Assembly: GCA_036506275.1 (NCBI GenBank) | Contig: DASXSB010000090.1 | Coordinates: 1-48,217 of the forward strand | Direction: 5' to 3' | Origin: DASXSB01 sp036506275 | GTDB taxonomy: Bacteria; Methylomirabilota; Methylomirabilia; Rokubacteriales; CSP1-6 | DNA length: 48,217 nucleotides | Shown here: positions 40,194 to 48,217 of the stretch, piece after piece | How the letters are laid out: the number at the start of each line of letters is the position of its first letter | Position numbering within the stretch: position 1 is the stretch's first letter | Position numbers and translations under genes: made by a program | The notes under the pieces: generated by a model | What the model was told of the DNA's origin: nothing | The model's database searches: none | The model's input: the letters and a program-made list of their open reading frames with translations, nothing else

Positions 40194-40697
40194 TCAGCGC
40201 GGATCGGGCGTCGCCAGTACCGCGTCCGTCTGCGCCTGCCGGTAGCGCGCGAGCGCTTCCCGGATGCCGAGGTGCTTCCGGGCGAGGATGGCGGCCGCGA
40301 ACAGCGCGGCGTTGACGGCGCCTGGTTTGCCGATGGCGAACGTGGCCACCGGAACCCCGGCCGGCATCTGGACGATCGACAGCAGCGAGTCGATGCCGTT
40401 GAGCGCCTGCGACTGCATGGGAACGCCGAGAACAGGAAGCGTGGTGAGGGCGGCCATCACGCCCGGCAGATGCGCGGCGCCGCCGGCGGCGCCGATCAAG
40501 ACCTCGAGACCGCGGCCTTCGGCGGCGCGGACGTATTCGATCAGGCGATCGGGCATGCGATGGGCGGAGATCACGCGCGTCTCGTGGGGGATCTCGAGAC
40601 CGTCGAGCGTCGCCGCCGTCTGGCTCACGACGTCCCAGTCCGACTTCGATCCCATCACCACGCCCACGAGCGGGCTCTTGTTCGCGGTCGCCGTCAT
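40194..40697 (-). CDS. purE: N5-carboxyaminoimidazole ribonucleotide mutase
   Basis: Purine biosynthesis enzyme converting N5-CAIR to CAIR. The 167-residue protein has VGVVMGSKSDWDV (11-23), the phosphate/catalytic SAHRMPDRL with H46 (45-52), GAAGGAAHLPGV near 70-80 and PVLGVPMQSQALNGIDSLLSIVQMP, all hallmarks of class I PurE. No purK lies next to it; the downstream neighbour is a convergent permease gene. It follows the efflux-pump gene by 34 nt on the same strand. It is not LarB, which is longer and has an N-terminal extension, despite the LarA-like gene in this run. Confidence 0.95.
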   Translation of the reverse strand: MTATANKSPLVGVVMGSKSDWDVVSQTAATLDGLEIPHETRVISAHRMPDRLIEYVRAAEGRGLEVLIGAAGGAAHLPGVMAALTTLPVLGVPMQSQALNGIDSLLSIVQMPAGVPVATFAIGKPGAVNAALFAAAILARKHLGIREALARYRQAQTDAVLATPDPR

Positions 40698-40731
40698 ACG
40701 CGCCTGTGGAGGATAGCACGCGCTGCGCGCG

Positions 40732-42324
40732 TCACTCGATCGCGACCGCCACCGCCTCCGCCTTGGCCTGCACCGGCTCCACGCGCACGCGATTCATGAA
40801 CGGCACGAGCGCGATGATGGCGAAGAACATGAGGGCGAGGAGCCAGAACTGGTCGGCGTACGCGAGCACCTGGGCCTGGGTCACGGTGTCCCGATAGAGC
40901 ATGACGACGGCGCGGCCGCGCGCGGTGAACGGATCGGCGCCGTGCTGCGTGAAATGCGCGACCCAGTCACCGATGCGGCCGGCGGTGGCGGCACTCCACA
41001 CGTCGACGTGGGCGGTCAGCGTGGACTGATGGTACTGACTCCGCCGCGCGAGGAGCGTGGTGGCGACGGCGATGCCCACGCTGCCGCCCACGTTGCGGAG
41101 GACGTTGAAGGCGGCGGTGGCATTGCCGAGGCGATCTCTCCGGATCGTGGCGAGGGCGAGCGTGGTGAGGGGCACGAAGACGAAGCCCTGGCCGAAACCC
41201 TGCAAGAAGCGAGGCCACGCCAGCGTCCAGTAGTCGACGCTCAGGGTGAGGTTCGACATGAGGGCGAGGGCGGCCGCGTTGCAGAGGAGCCCGAGCGCCA
41301 GCATCGCCCGCTGGTCGACGCGCATGAGCAATCGACCGGCGCACAGGAGCGCGACGAGATTCCCGATTCCGGCGGGAGCGAGGACCAGCCCCGACGTCCA
41401 CGCGTCGTAGCCGAGGACGGTTTGCGTGTAGAGGGCCACCAGCAGCATGCTCGCGTAGAAGCCGAACCCGATCACGGCGATGAGGGCGCTGCTCACCGCG
41501 AAGTTGCGGTCGGTGAACACGGAGAGGTCGAGGATGGGCTCGTCCGCGGTGAGCTCGCGCACGATGAAGGCGACGAGCGCGCACACGGCCACCACCGCGA
41601 GGCCGACGATAAGCCCGGAGTCGAACCACTCCTCGCGCTCGCCGCGGTCGAGCGCGAACTGCAGGCAGCCGAAGCCCACCACCATGAGCACGAGCCCGAG
41701 CGCGTCCACCCGCCCCGGCTTCTTCAAATACGAAGGGTCGAACAGGAATGCGCCGGCCATCAGGAAGCCGATGAGGCCGATGGGAAGGTTGACGTAGAAG
41801 ATCCAGCGCCACGACCAGTTGTCGGCGATCCAGCCGCCGAGGGTGGGGCCGAAGATCGGCCCCATCATGATGCCGACGCCCCACACGGACATGGCGAGAC
41901 CGCGCTGGCGCAGCGGGAACGTCTCCCACATGATCGCCTGCGAGATCGGGATCATCGGTCCCCCGCCCAGGCCCTGGAAGATCCGCGCCAGGATCAGGAA
42001 ATCGAGCGTGGGCGCGATCCCGGACAGGAACGAGCTCACCGTGAACAGCACCGCGCACGTCATGAAGAACCGCCGGCGGCCGAGGAGGCCCGACAGCCAC
42101 CCGGTGGCGGGGATGACGATGGCGTTGGCGGCCAGGTAGGACGTCACCACCCACGAGACTTCCTCCACGCTCGCAGACAGCGTCCCCTGGATGTGGGGCA
42201 GCACCACGTTCGTCACGCTCGTGTCGAGGATCTGCATCACGGCCAGGAGCATGACCGAGAACGTGATCGCCCATTTCCGCGCGGACGAGAGCGGCGGCTC
42301 GCCGGCGGCGACCGCGGCGTCCAT
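40732..42324 (-). CDS. DHA2-family efflux permease (EmrB-like)
   Basis: A 530-residue inner-membrane proton-driven drug exporter with 14 predicted helices. Helix 1 has the DHA2 motif LDTSVTNVVLPHI, motif A is GWLSGLLGRRRFF, motif C-like stretches follow in WGVGIMMGPIFGPTLGGWI (near 128-146), and FYVNLPIGLIGFLM is the classic EmrB fifth-helix segment. It works with an EmrA-type adaptor, which is encoded 26 nt upstream. No TolC-like outer-membrane gene or TetR/MarR regulator is nearby. The substrate is not predictable. Confidence 0.93.
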   Translation of the reverse strand: MDAAVAAGEPPLSSARKWAITFSVMLLAVMQILDTSVTNVVLPHIQGTLSASVEEVSWVVTSYLAANAIVIPATGWLSGLLGRRRFFMTCAVLFTVSSFLSGIAPTLDFLILARIFQGLGGGPMIPISQAIMWETFPLRQRGLAMSVWGVGIMMGPIFGPTLGGWIADNWSWRWIFYVNLPIGLIGFLMAGAFLFDPSYLKKPGRVDALGLVLMVVGFGCLQFALDRGEREEWFDSGLIVGLAVVAVCALVAFIVRELTADEPILDLSVFTDRNFAVSSALIAVIGFGFYASMLLVALYTQTVLGYDAWTSGLVLAPAGIGNLVALLCAGRLLMRVDQRAMLALGLLCNAAALALMSNLTLSVDYWTLAWPRFLQGFGQGFVFVPLTTLALATIRRDRLGNATAAFNVLRNVGGSVGIAVATTLLARRSQYHQSTLTAHVDVWSAATAGRIGDWVAHFTQHGADPFTARGRAVVMLYRDTVTQAQVLAYADQFWLLALMFFAIIALVPFMNRVRVEPVQAKAEAVAVAIE

Positions 42325-42350
42325 TCAGTCGTGCCCGCGAATCGCGCCCG

Positions 42351-43649
42351 TCACTCGCGCACCCGGATGGTGACGACGGCCGACATCCCCGCCCGCAGCG
42401 TGTGGGGGTTGCCGTACTCGCGGCCGTCGAGGAGGATCTTCACGGGCACGCGCTGCACCACCTTCACCCAGTTGCCGGTGGCGTTCTCGGGCGGCAGCAG
42501 TGAGAAGCGCGAGCCGGTGCCGGCGCTGATGGAGTCCACGAGGCCGCTGAACGTCCGGTCGGGGAAGCCGTCCACCTGCACGGCTGCCTTCATGCCGGGC
42601 TTCACGCGCGCGAGCTGCGTCTCCTTGAAGTTCGCGATCACCCACACCGCGTGGAGGGGAACGATGGCGAGGAGCGGCTGGCCCGGCTGCACGACCTGGC
42701 CCACCTCCACCGAGCGCTTGGAGACGACGCCGTCGAGGGGAGCGCGGACCTCCGTGTACTCCACTTGCAGCTCGGCGAAGGCGAGATCGGCCTGCGCCTC
42801 CTTCAGCCGGGCTTCCGCGCGCGTGACCTCGGCGTCCTTCACCGACACCTGATGGAGCTGGCTCTCCGCGCGCTTCACGGTCGCGCGCACTTCCGCCACG
42901 CGCTCGCGCGCCTGGTCGACGGCGTGACGCCGTGACTGGAGATCTGCCTCCGCCTGCTCGGCCTCCCGCTCCGTCTGCGCGAGGCGCCGCTGCGCCCCCT
43001 CCACCGCCGCCGCCGTCGTCTCCGCGTCCGCCTCCGCCTGCTCGAACTCACGGCGGGAGACGTAGTCGTTCTTCATGAGGCGCTGCATGCGCTCGAGCTC
43101 ACGGGCGGTCCGACGTCGCGCCGTCTCCGCGCTGGAAAGGTCCGCGCGCATGGCCGCCACCGCCGCCACCCGCGCGTCCCGCCGCGCCTGCGCCTCCACC
43201 ACCCCTGACTCGGCGGCGCGGACGGCGACCAGGTTCGCCTCCACCGCCGCCCGCGCCTGCTCGATGTCGGCGCGCGTGCTCTCCCGGGCCAGCGGCAGCT
43301 CCGACCGTGCGGCCCGCACGGCCGCTTCCGCGACGCCCACCACCGCCCGCGCTTGGGCCATGCGCGCCTGGTGATCCCGCGAATCGAGCCGCACGAGCAC
43401 CTGGCCGCGCTTCACGGGATCGTTGTCGCCCACCGCCAGCTCGGCGATCTGGCCGGCCACCTTGGCGCTGACGGGGGAGATCGTCCCCTCGACGTAGGCG
43501 TCGTCGGTGGTCACGTAGCGTCGCGACGCGCTCCAGGCATAGATGCCGTAGGCGGCGCCGGCGACGACGACGAGGACGATGAGGGCGATGACGAGCTTGC
43601 GGGTCACGGCGCGTTGGTGACGCAGGCGCCGCGGGTCCCACTCGCGCAC
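42351..43649 (-). CDS. HlyD/EmrA-family membrane fusion protein
   Basis: A 432-residue periplasmic adaptor. Residues 18-38 form the membrane anchor (LVIALIVLVVVAGAAYGIYAW), followed by YVTTDDAYVEGTISPVSAKVAGQI, the characteristic EmrA opening of the biotinyl-lipoyl-like domain. Residues about 90-290 form a long Ala/Glu/Arg coiled-coil hairpin (LERMQRLMKNDYVSRREFEQA in the middle). The second half-motif VRAPLDGVVSKRSVEVGQVVQPGQPLL and the C-terminal beta-barrel complete it. It is coupled to the DUF2088 gene upstream (2-nt gap) and to the EmrB-like gene downstream. Confidence 0.93.
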   Translation of the reverse strand: MREWDPRRLRHQRAVTRKLVIALIVLVVVAGAAYGIYAWSASRRYVTTDDAYVEGTISPVSAKVAGQIAELAVGDNDPVKRGQVLVRLDSRDHQARMAQARAVVGVAEAAVRAARSELPLARESTRADIEQARAAVEANLVAVRAAESGVVEAQARRDARVAAVAAMRADLSSAETARRRTARELERMQRLMKNDYVSRREFEQAEADAETTAAAVEGAQRRLAQTEREAEQAEADLQSRRHAVDQARERVAEVRATVKRAESQLHQVSVKDAEVTRAEARLKEAQADLAFAELQVEYTEVRAPLDGVVSKRSVEVGQVVQPGQPLLAIVPLHAVWVIANFKETQLARVKPGMKAAVQVDGFPDRTFSGLVDSISAGTGSRFSLLPPENATGNWVKVVQRVPVKILLDGREYGNPHTLRAGMSAVVTIRVRE

Positions 43650-43651
43650 GG

Positions 43652-44896
43652 TCAGAGGGCGACGAGCCGGCCCGTCACGTCGAAGGGCAGGGACGCCGCC
43701 TCCCCGAGCGGCGTGAGGTCCGGTCGCTTCGCCACTTCACCGAGGAGAGCCTCGGACACCTCGATCTCGCCGAGCATGAGGGTGTTCTTGATGCGTATGA
43801 CGCGCGCGCGCTCGGGGGGCGTGAGCCCGATGCACGAGAGCGCCGTCTCGATGGCTTCGCGGTCGCTTTCGTAGGTGGCGGGGACCTTGGCGCCGTTGGG
43901 GGCGCACGCGGTGATGCAGTTGATGAGGGTCGGCTTCATGTCGATCTTCTCCACGAGCCGCCGCGTGGTGAAGTCGGCGTTGCCGATCCCGGTCGCGTTG
44001 CCGTAGCTCTCCTCGGTGAGGTCGAGGACGACGATCCAGAGGATCTTCGGCTCCGCCGGGAACGGCTCGTGGGGATTGGAGGGACGGCCGATGACGTTGG
44101 TGTCCATGCCGGCGCCCGAGATGTTCTTGCCCATCTCCTCCACCACGAGGACGTCGATGGGAGAGAACGGCAGGCGCGCCATCCACTCGCGGGCGTCCTT
44201 GAGCAGACGGCGTTCGCCCGCCTCCAGATCCTCCGCGTTGAAGGCCTCGATCCGCGCCGTCTCGTCGTAGCCGTTCTCGACGATGCCGACGCCGAACCCG
44301 ATGCGCGCCTTCGCGAGCATCTCGCGGCCGACGGCGGTGATCACGGTCTCGTAGCCGTGATGGATGTTCGCGCGGTGATACTGGATGGCGCCTCGGTGCT
44401 TGCCGAGGCCGATCGTCATCATCTTGAACAGGCCCGACTCGATCGACCCCTTGAAATCGGTGTGGGGCTTGACGCGGTTGACGACGCCGATCCAGTCCGC
44501 CTCCGCCGCCTGTCGATCGAGCCAGACGGGGAGCCCCAGCGCCTCGCCCACCTGGACCACGTCCATGGTGGCGCGCACGGGACAGCCCATGGTGGCCTCG
44601 GTGATCCCGTAGTGCTCGAGCACGGAAAGTTGGCCCTCGGACGTCCCCCCGCCGTGGCTGCCCATGGCCGGGAAGACGAAGGGGCGGGCACCGAGGTCCT
44701 TCAGCCAGGCCACGGTGGCGCGCACGATGACGTCGATGTTGGCGATTCCGCGGCTACCGGCGCCGACGGCGACCGTATCGCCCCGGCGCACGCGCAACGC
44801 AGCGCCGGCGAGGGCTTCGTGAACGGCGAGGGGGATATCGGCCACACGGGGGCGAGGGAAGGTCTGCCGGACGCGCAGCATGCGCGGCAGGGCCAT
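43652..44896 (-). CDS. LarA-like (DUF2088) domain protein
   Basis: A 414-residue protein related to the nickel-pincer lactate racemase LarA. It has VAVGAGSRGIANIDVIVRA, FVFPAMGSHGGGTSEGQL (near 70-87), NRVKPHTDFKGSIESGLFKMMTIGLGKHRG near 150-180 and ENGYDETARIEAF. The histidines of SHGGG and KPHTD and the lysines in LFKMM and LGKHRG fall where LarA places metal and substrate ligands. larB, larC and larE, which make the cofactor, are not in the window, so enzymatic racemisation is unproven. The ATG at 44896 follows GAGGGTG. It is the first gene of a run with an EmrAB-type pump and purE. Confidence 0.8.
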   Translation of the reverse strand: MALPRMLRVRQTFPRPRVADIPLAVHEALAGAALRVRRGDTVAVGAGSRGIANIDVIVRATVAWLKDLGARPFVFPAMGSHGGGTSEGQLSVLEHYGITEATMGCPVRATMDVVQVGEALGLPVWLDRQAAEADWIGVVNRVKPHTDFKGSIESGLFKMMTIGLGKHRGAIQYHRANIHHGYETVITAVGREMLAKARIGFGVGIVENGYDETARIEAFNAEDLEAGERRLLKDAREWMARLPFSPIDVLVVEEMGKNISGAGMDTNVIGRPSNPHEPFPAEPKILWIVVLDLTEESYGNATGIGNADFTTRRLVEKIDMKPTLINCITACAPNGAKVPATYESDREAIETALSCIGLTPPERARVIRIKNTLMLGEIEVSEALLGEVAKRPDLTPLGEAASLPFDVTGRLVAL

Positions 44897-44969
44897 GAGC
44901 GGGAACACCCTCTCTTTCGTCTCTCGCCGGCCGGCCGCAACGTTGCGGCCCGCGTGGCGAGTGTCCCAC

Positions 44970-44998
44970 CTAATACCGGGCAGAAAGGGGGAAGTCAA
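44970..44998 (-). promoter_or_regulatory. Promoter for the LarA-like/efflux run
   Basis: On the minus strand TTGACT (44993-44998) and TATTAG (44970-44975) are 17 bp apart, five and four matches to consensus. A start near 44963 leaves a leader of about 67 nt with GAGGGTG before the ATG. The same 148-nt region must also serve bamD in the opposite direction. Confidence 0.55.
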
Positions 44999-45044
44999 AG
45001 AGTTTTTCCCCGCGAATTATGTGGTATACGTAGCAGCCAGTTTC

Positions 45045-45806
45045 ATGCGGGACTGTCCTGCCGCCGCGGTACGAATCGCCCTGGTTGCCCTGCTCGTGAT
45101 CGCGAGCGGGTGCGGTTACTTGCGGCCTCAGCCCGTTCCCATCCTGCCGCCCGAGGAGCTCTACCAGCTCGGAGAGACCGCGCTCCAGAAGAAGAGCTAC
45201 GATGAAGCGCGAGGGCACTTCCGGAAGATCGTGGAGCGACATCCGAACTCCTCCTACGCCCCCCGCGCCCGCTTCCTGTTCGGGGAGGCATACTACCGCG
45301 AGGCCGAGTTCACGAAGGCGATCAAGGAGTTCGAGACGTTCATGTCGTTCTACCCGCGGCACCAGATCGCCGACCTCGTCCAGTACCGCCTCGCCATGAG
45401 CTACTACGACCAGCTCAAGCCCGTCGAGCAGGACCAGGGACTCACGGTGAAGGCGATCGAGCATTTCAAGAAGCTCGTCAAGGAATATCCGGAGAGCCGC
45501 TACGCCACCGACGCCCTCGCCAAGATCGACGTCTGTCGGGGCCGTCTCGCCCAGAAGGAGCTGTGGGTCGCCACCTACTACTTCAACCAGGGCAACCCGA
45601 GCGCGGCGCGCCAGCGGCTTGAGCTGATCCTCAAGGAGTACCCGCGGACGCTCGTGATCCCGGAGACGCTGTGGGTGCTCTCGGAAGTGAATCTGCGCGA
45701 AGGCCGCCGGGCGGAGGCGACGGAGCTCCTGCAGCGCCTCTCCGGCGAGTTCTCTTACACCGAGTGGGGCCGCCGCGCCACCCAGCGCCTCAGCGCGCAG
45801 CGGTAG
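45045..45806 (+). CDS. bamD: Outer membrane assembly lipoprotein BamD (YfiO)
   Basis: A 253-residue periplasm-facing lipoprotein of the beta-barrel assembly machine. The signal peptide ends in a lipobox (VIASGC), so lipidation occurs near residue 23. The mature protein is built of TPR-like helix pairs: ELYQLGETALQKKSYDEARGHF, SYAPRARFLFGEAYYREAEFTKAIKEFETFMSFYP, QYRLAMSYYDQ, AIEHFKKLVKEYPESRYATDALAKI and ELWVATYYFNQGNPSAARQRLELILKEYP. This organisation is diagnostic of BamD/ComL and indicates an outer membrane. The ATG at 45045 is chosen because it gives a proper signal peptide; the frame is open upstream but not credible. Confidence 0.92.
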   Translation: MRDCPAAAVRIALVALLVIASGCGYLRPQPVPILPPEELYQLGETALQKKSYDEARGHFRKIVERHPNSSYAPRARFLFGEAYYREAEFTKAIKEFETFMSFYPRHQIADLVQYRLAMSYYDQLKPVEQDQGLTVKAIEHFKKLVKEYPESRYATDALAKIDVCRGRLAQKELWVATYYFNQGNPSAARQRLELILKEYPRTLVIPETLWVLSEVNLREGRRAEATELLQRLSGEFSYTEWGRRATQRLSAQR

Positions 45807-45844
45807 CCACCCGGCGAGTCGAAGCGGCAGCGCCCGAAATCCGT

Positions 45845-45850
45845 TATGAT
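45845..45850 (+). promoter_or_regulatory. -10 candidate for the threonine aldolase gene
   Basis: TATGAT matches TATAAT in five of six bases and lies 53 nt before the GTG start at 45904. No -35 consensus occurs at 16-18 bp. A start near 45857 would give a leader of about 47 nt that includes the GGAGGT ribosome binding site. Confidence 0.35.
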
Positions 45851-45903
45851 CGCGGCCCGGCGGTGACGTGACCGCAGCGTCCGCCTGACCCGGAGGTTAG
45901 CCC

Positions 45904-46938
45904 GTGCACGACGTCGTCGACCTTCGCTCCGACACCCTGACGCTCCCCACGCCGGAGATGCGCGACGCCATGGCGCACGCAGAGGTCGGAGACGACGTCT
46001 GGGAGGAGGATCCCACCGTCAAGCGACTGGAGGCGATGTCCGCGGAGCGGATGGGGAAGGAGGCAGGACTCTTCGTCGCCTCCGGGACCCAGGGCAATCT
46101 CCTCTCCGTCCTGTCTCAAACGCAGCCCGGGGTCGAGGTCATCCTCGATCTCGATTCCCACATCTTCAACTACGAGGCGGCGGGCAGCTCGGTGATCGGC
46201 GGCGTCCAGATGCGTCCGGTGAAGACCGCGCGCGGCTTCTTGAGCCCCGAGCAGGTCAAGGAAGCCCTCCGGCCGGCCAACATCCACATTCCCCCGACGG
46301 GCCTCGTCTGCCTCGAGAACACGCACAACCGCCACGGCGGCACCTGCTGCACCCCCGAGGAGATCGGCGCGGTGGCGGTGGTCGCGCGCGCGGCCGGGGT
46401 TCCCGTGCACCTGGACGGGGCACGCCTGTTCAACGCCGCCGTCGCTCTGCGGCGCGAGCCGCGGGAGTTCACGCGCTACGCCGACTCCGTGACCTTCTGC
46501 GTCTCGAAGGGGCTGGGGGCGCCGGTGGGCTCCGTCGTGTGTGGGTCCAGTCCGCTCATCGCGCGCGCCCGCCGCCTTCGCAAGATGCTGGGCGGGGGCA
46601 TGCGCCAAGCGGGCGTGATCGCCGCCGCCGGCATCGTGGCCCTGGAGCGGATGGTGGATCGCCTCGCCGACGACCACACGCACGCGCGCCAGCTCGCGGA
46701 GGGGCTCGCCACGCTGCCGGGCGTCTCCCTCGACCTCGCCAGCGTCCAGACCAACATCGTGATCTTCGGCGTGGACCGCGCCGGCGGCGCCGACGAGGTG
46801 GTGCGCGGCTGCGTCGCGCGCAAGGTGAAGGTCCACGCCATCGGCCCCAACTCGATTCGCTGCGTCACGCACAAGGACGTCGACGGCGATGATATCGGCC
46901 GCGCCCTCGACGCCTTTCGCGAGATCCTGAGCCGATAG
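45904..46938 (+). CDS. ltaE: Low-specificity L-threonine aldolase
   Basis: PLP enzyme that cleaves L-threonine and allo-threonine to glycine and acetaldehyde. The 344-residue protein has DLRSDTLTLPTPEMRDAM, GDDVWEEDPTVKRLE, FVASGTQGNLL, VCLENTHNRHGG, VHLDGARLFNAA and the Schiff-base lysine K202 in TFCVSKGLGAPVGS. The GTG start follows GGAGGT by about eight bases. It could feed glycine to the cleavage system encoded elsewhere in the window, a link that is inference only. It is followed after 23 nt by dppD. Confidence 0.94.
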   Translation: MHDVVDLRSDTLTLPTPEMRDAMAHAEVGDDVWEEDPTVKRLEAMSAERMGKEAGLFVASGTQGNLLSVLSQTQPGVEVILDLDSHIFNYEAAGSSVIGGVQMRPVKTARGFLSPEQVKEALRPANIHIPPTGLVCLENTHNRHGGTCCTPEEIGAVAVVARAAGVPVHLDGARLFNAAVALRREPREFTRYADSVTFCVSKGLGAPVGSVVCGSSPLIARARRLRKMLGGGMRQAGVIAAAGIVALERMVDRLADDHTHARQLAEGLATLPGVSLDLASVQTNIVIFGVDRAGGADEVVRGCVARKVKVHAIGPNSIRCVTHKDVDGDDIGRALDAFREILSR

Positions 46939-46961
46939 CGACGGCGCCCCCGGGAGGCCTC

Positions 46962-47939
<978 letters not shown>

Positions 47940-47947
47940 GGCCCGCC

Positions 47948-48217
47948 ATGGCAGAGCCCCTCCTCCGCGTGAAGAATCTGAAGAAGTACTTCCCGATCCG
48001 CGGAGGCCTGTTCTCCCGCGAGGTCGCCCGCGTTCACGCCGTCGACGACGTCTCCTTCGACATCATGGCGGGAGAGACGCTGGGGCTGGTGGGGGAATCC
48101 GGGTGCGGAAAGTCGACGACGGGCCGCACCATCTTGCGATTGATCGAGCCCACGTCGGGCGAAGTGTGGTTCCAGGATCGTAACGTCACCACGCTCGACA
48201 AGCGATCGCTGCGGGGA
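47948..48217 (+). CDS. dppF: Dipeptide/oligopeptide ABC transporter ATP-binding protein, cut by window edge
   Basis: Ninety codons are inside the window. They read RVKNLKKYFPIRGGLFSREVARVHAVDDVSF, the typical second-ATPase opening with the KYFP insertion, then Walker A GESGCGKSTT and GRTILRLIEPTSGEV. DppF/OppF partners of DppD/OppD carry this insertion. The start lies 8 nt after dppD. The signature and Walker B motifs are outside the window. Confidence 0.9.
   Translation, partial: MAEPLLRVKNLKKYFPIRGGLFSREVARVHAVDDVSFDIMAGETLGLVGESGCGKSTTGRTILRLIEPTSGEVWFQDRNVTTLDKRSLRG

Noticed and set aside
40194..40697. purE gene as LarB for the LarA-like protein
   Set aside because: LarB has an N-terminal extension and is longer; this 167-residue protein has the canonical PurE motifs GSKSD and SAHR throughout its length.

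Overview
The window is a gap-poor, very GC-rich bacterial chromosome segment with 48 protein genes (two cut by the window edges). I see no tRNA, rRNA, CRISPR array, insertion sequence, integrase or phage gene. A BamD-type lipoprotein and several lipobox, Tat and Sec signals point to a diderm (outer-membrane) bacterium. The aerobic 2-oxoglutarate dehydrogenase, a protoglobin, a diiron protein, the gcvPA/gcvPB split and the many small-molecule permeases would fit an uncultured soil lineage such as Candidatus Rokubacteria/Methylomirabilota. That assignment is inference from gene flavour and composition, not a database match.

Layout. (1) 1-5279, minus: murB, then sucA-sucB-lpd (lpd only 10 codons) for the TCA cycle. 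(2) 5328-9454: a single-domain protoglobin and a 59-residue membrane protein behind a sigma-54-like site; a metallo-beta-lactamase hydrolase divergent from a diiron carboxylate protein; then a lipoprotein gene and a membrane-protein ORF that overlap tail to tail for about 600 nt. (3) 9591-17813, minus: one compact eight-gene run in which stops and starts overlap or lie within 10 nt: MFS permease, exported bifunctional-nuclease-domain protein, AAA ATPase with degraded catalytic motifs, hotdog thioesterase, then a Gld-like ABC exporter (ATPase, permease, GldG-like, DUF4340), closed by a hairpin. (4) 17977-18366, plus: double-ACT protein. (5) 18391-28683, minus: glycine cleavage genes gcvT-gcvH-gcvPA-gcvPB with a LipM-type octanoyl/lipoyl transferase, then Nudix, leucyl aminopeptidase, PHP phosphoesterase, a cysteine-less ArsC-like protein, an SDR and a Tat-exported dienelactone-hydrolase-like protein. 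A 63-nt tandem repeat lies at the 3' end of the aminopeptidase gene. (6) 28780-29184, plus: lone response-regulator receiver domain. (7) 29247-36365, minus: 5-oxoprolinase pxpB-pxpC-pxpA with a DUF1445 (D-glutamate cyclase-like) protein, a class III aminotransferase, a 2-hydroxyacid dehydrogenase, a zinc-knuckle membrane protein and a methyltransferase. (8) 36443-40175, plus: epimerase, GNAT acetyltransferase, RNase Z-like hydrolase, MFS permease. (9) 40194-44896, minus: LarA-like DUF2088 protein, EmrA/EmrB-type efflux pair, purE. (10) 45045-48217, plus: bamD, threonine aldolase, dppD and the start of dppF.

How the genes work together. The E2 subunit of 2-oxoglutarate dehydrogenase and GcvH are both lipoylated, and the LipM-like transferase in the gcv run is the likely donor enzyme. 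Region 7 reads as a route from D-glutamate or 5-oxoproline to glutamate. The part least explained by known biology is region 3, where an AAA protein that has lost the Walker B glutamate, the sensor-1 asparagine and one arginine finger is co-encoded with an exported nuclease-domain protein and a Gld-like exporter. Several genes (murB, gcvT, the DUF1445 gene, the protoglobin) have a -10-like hexamer only 6-8 nt before the start codon and no obvious ribosome binding site, which suggests leaderless transcription.
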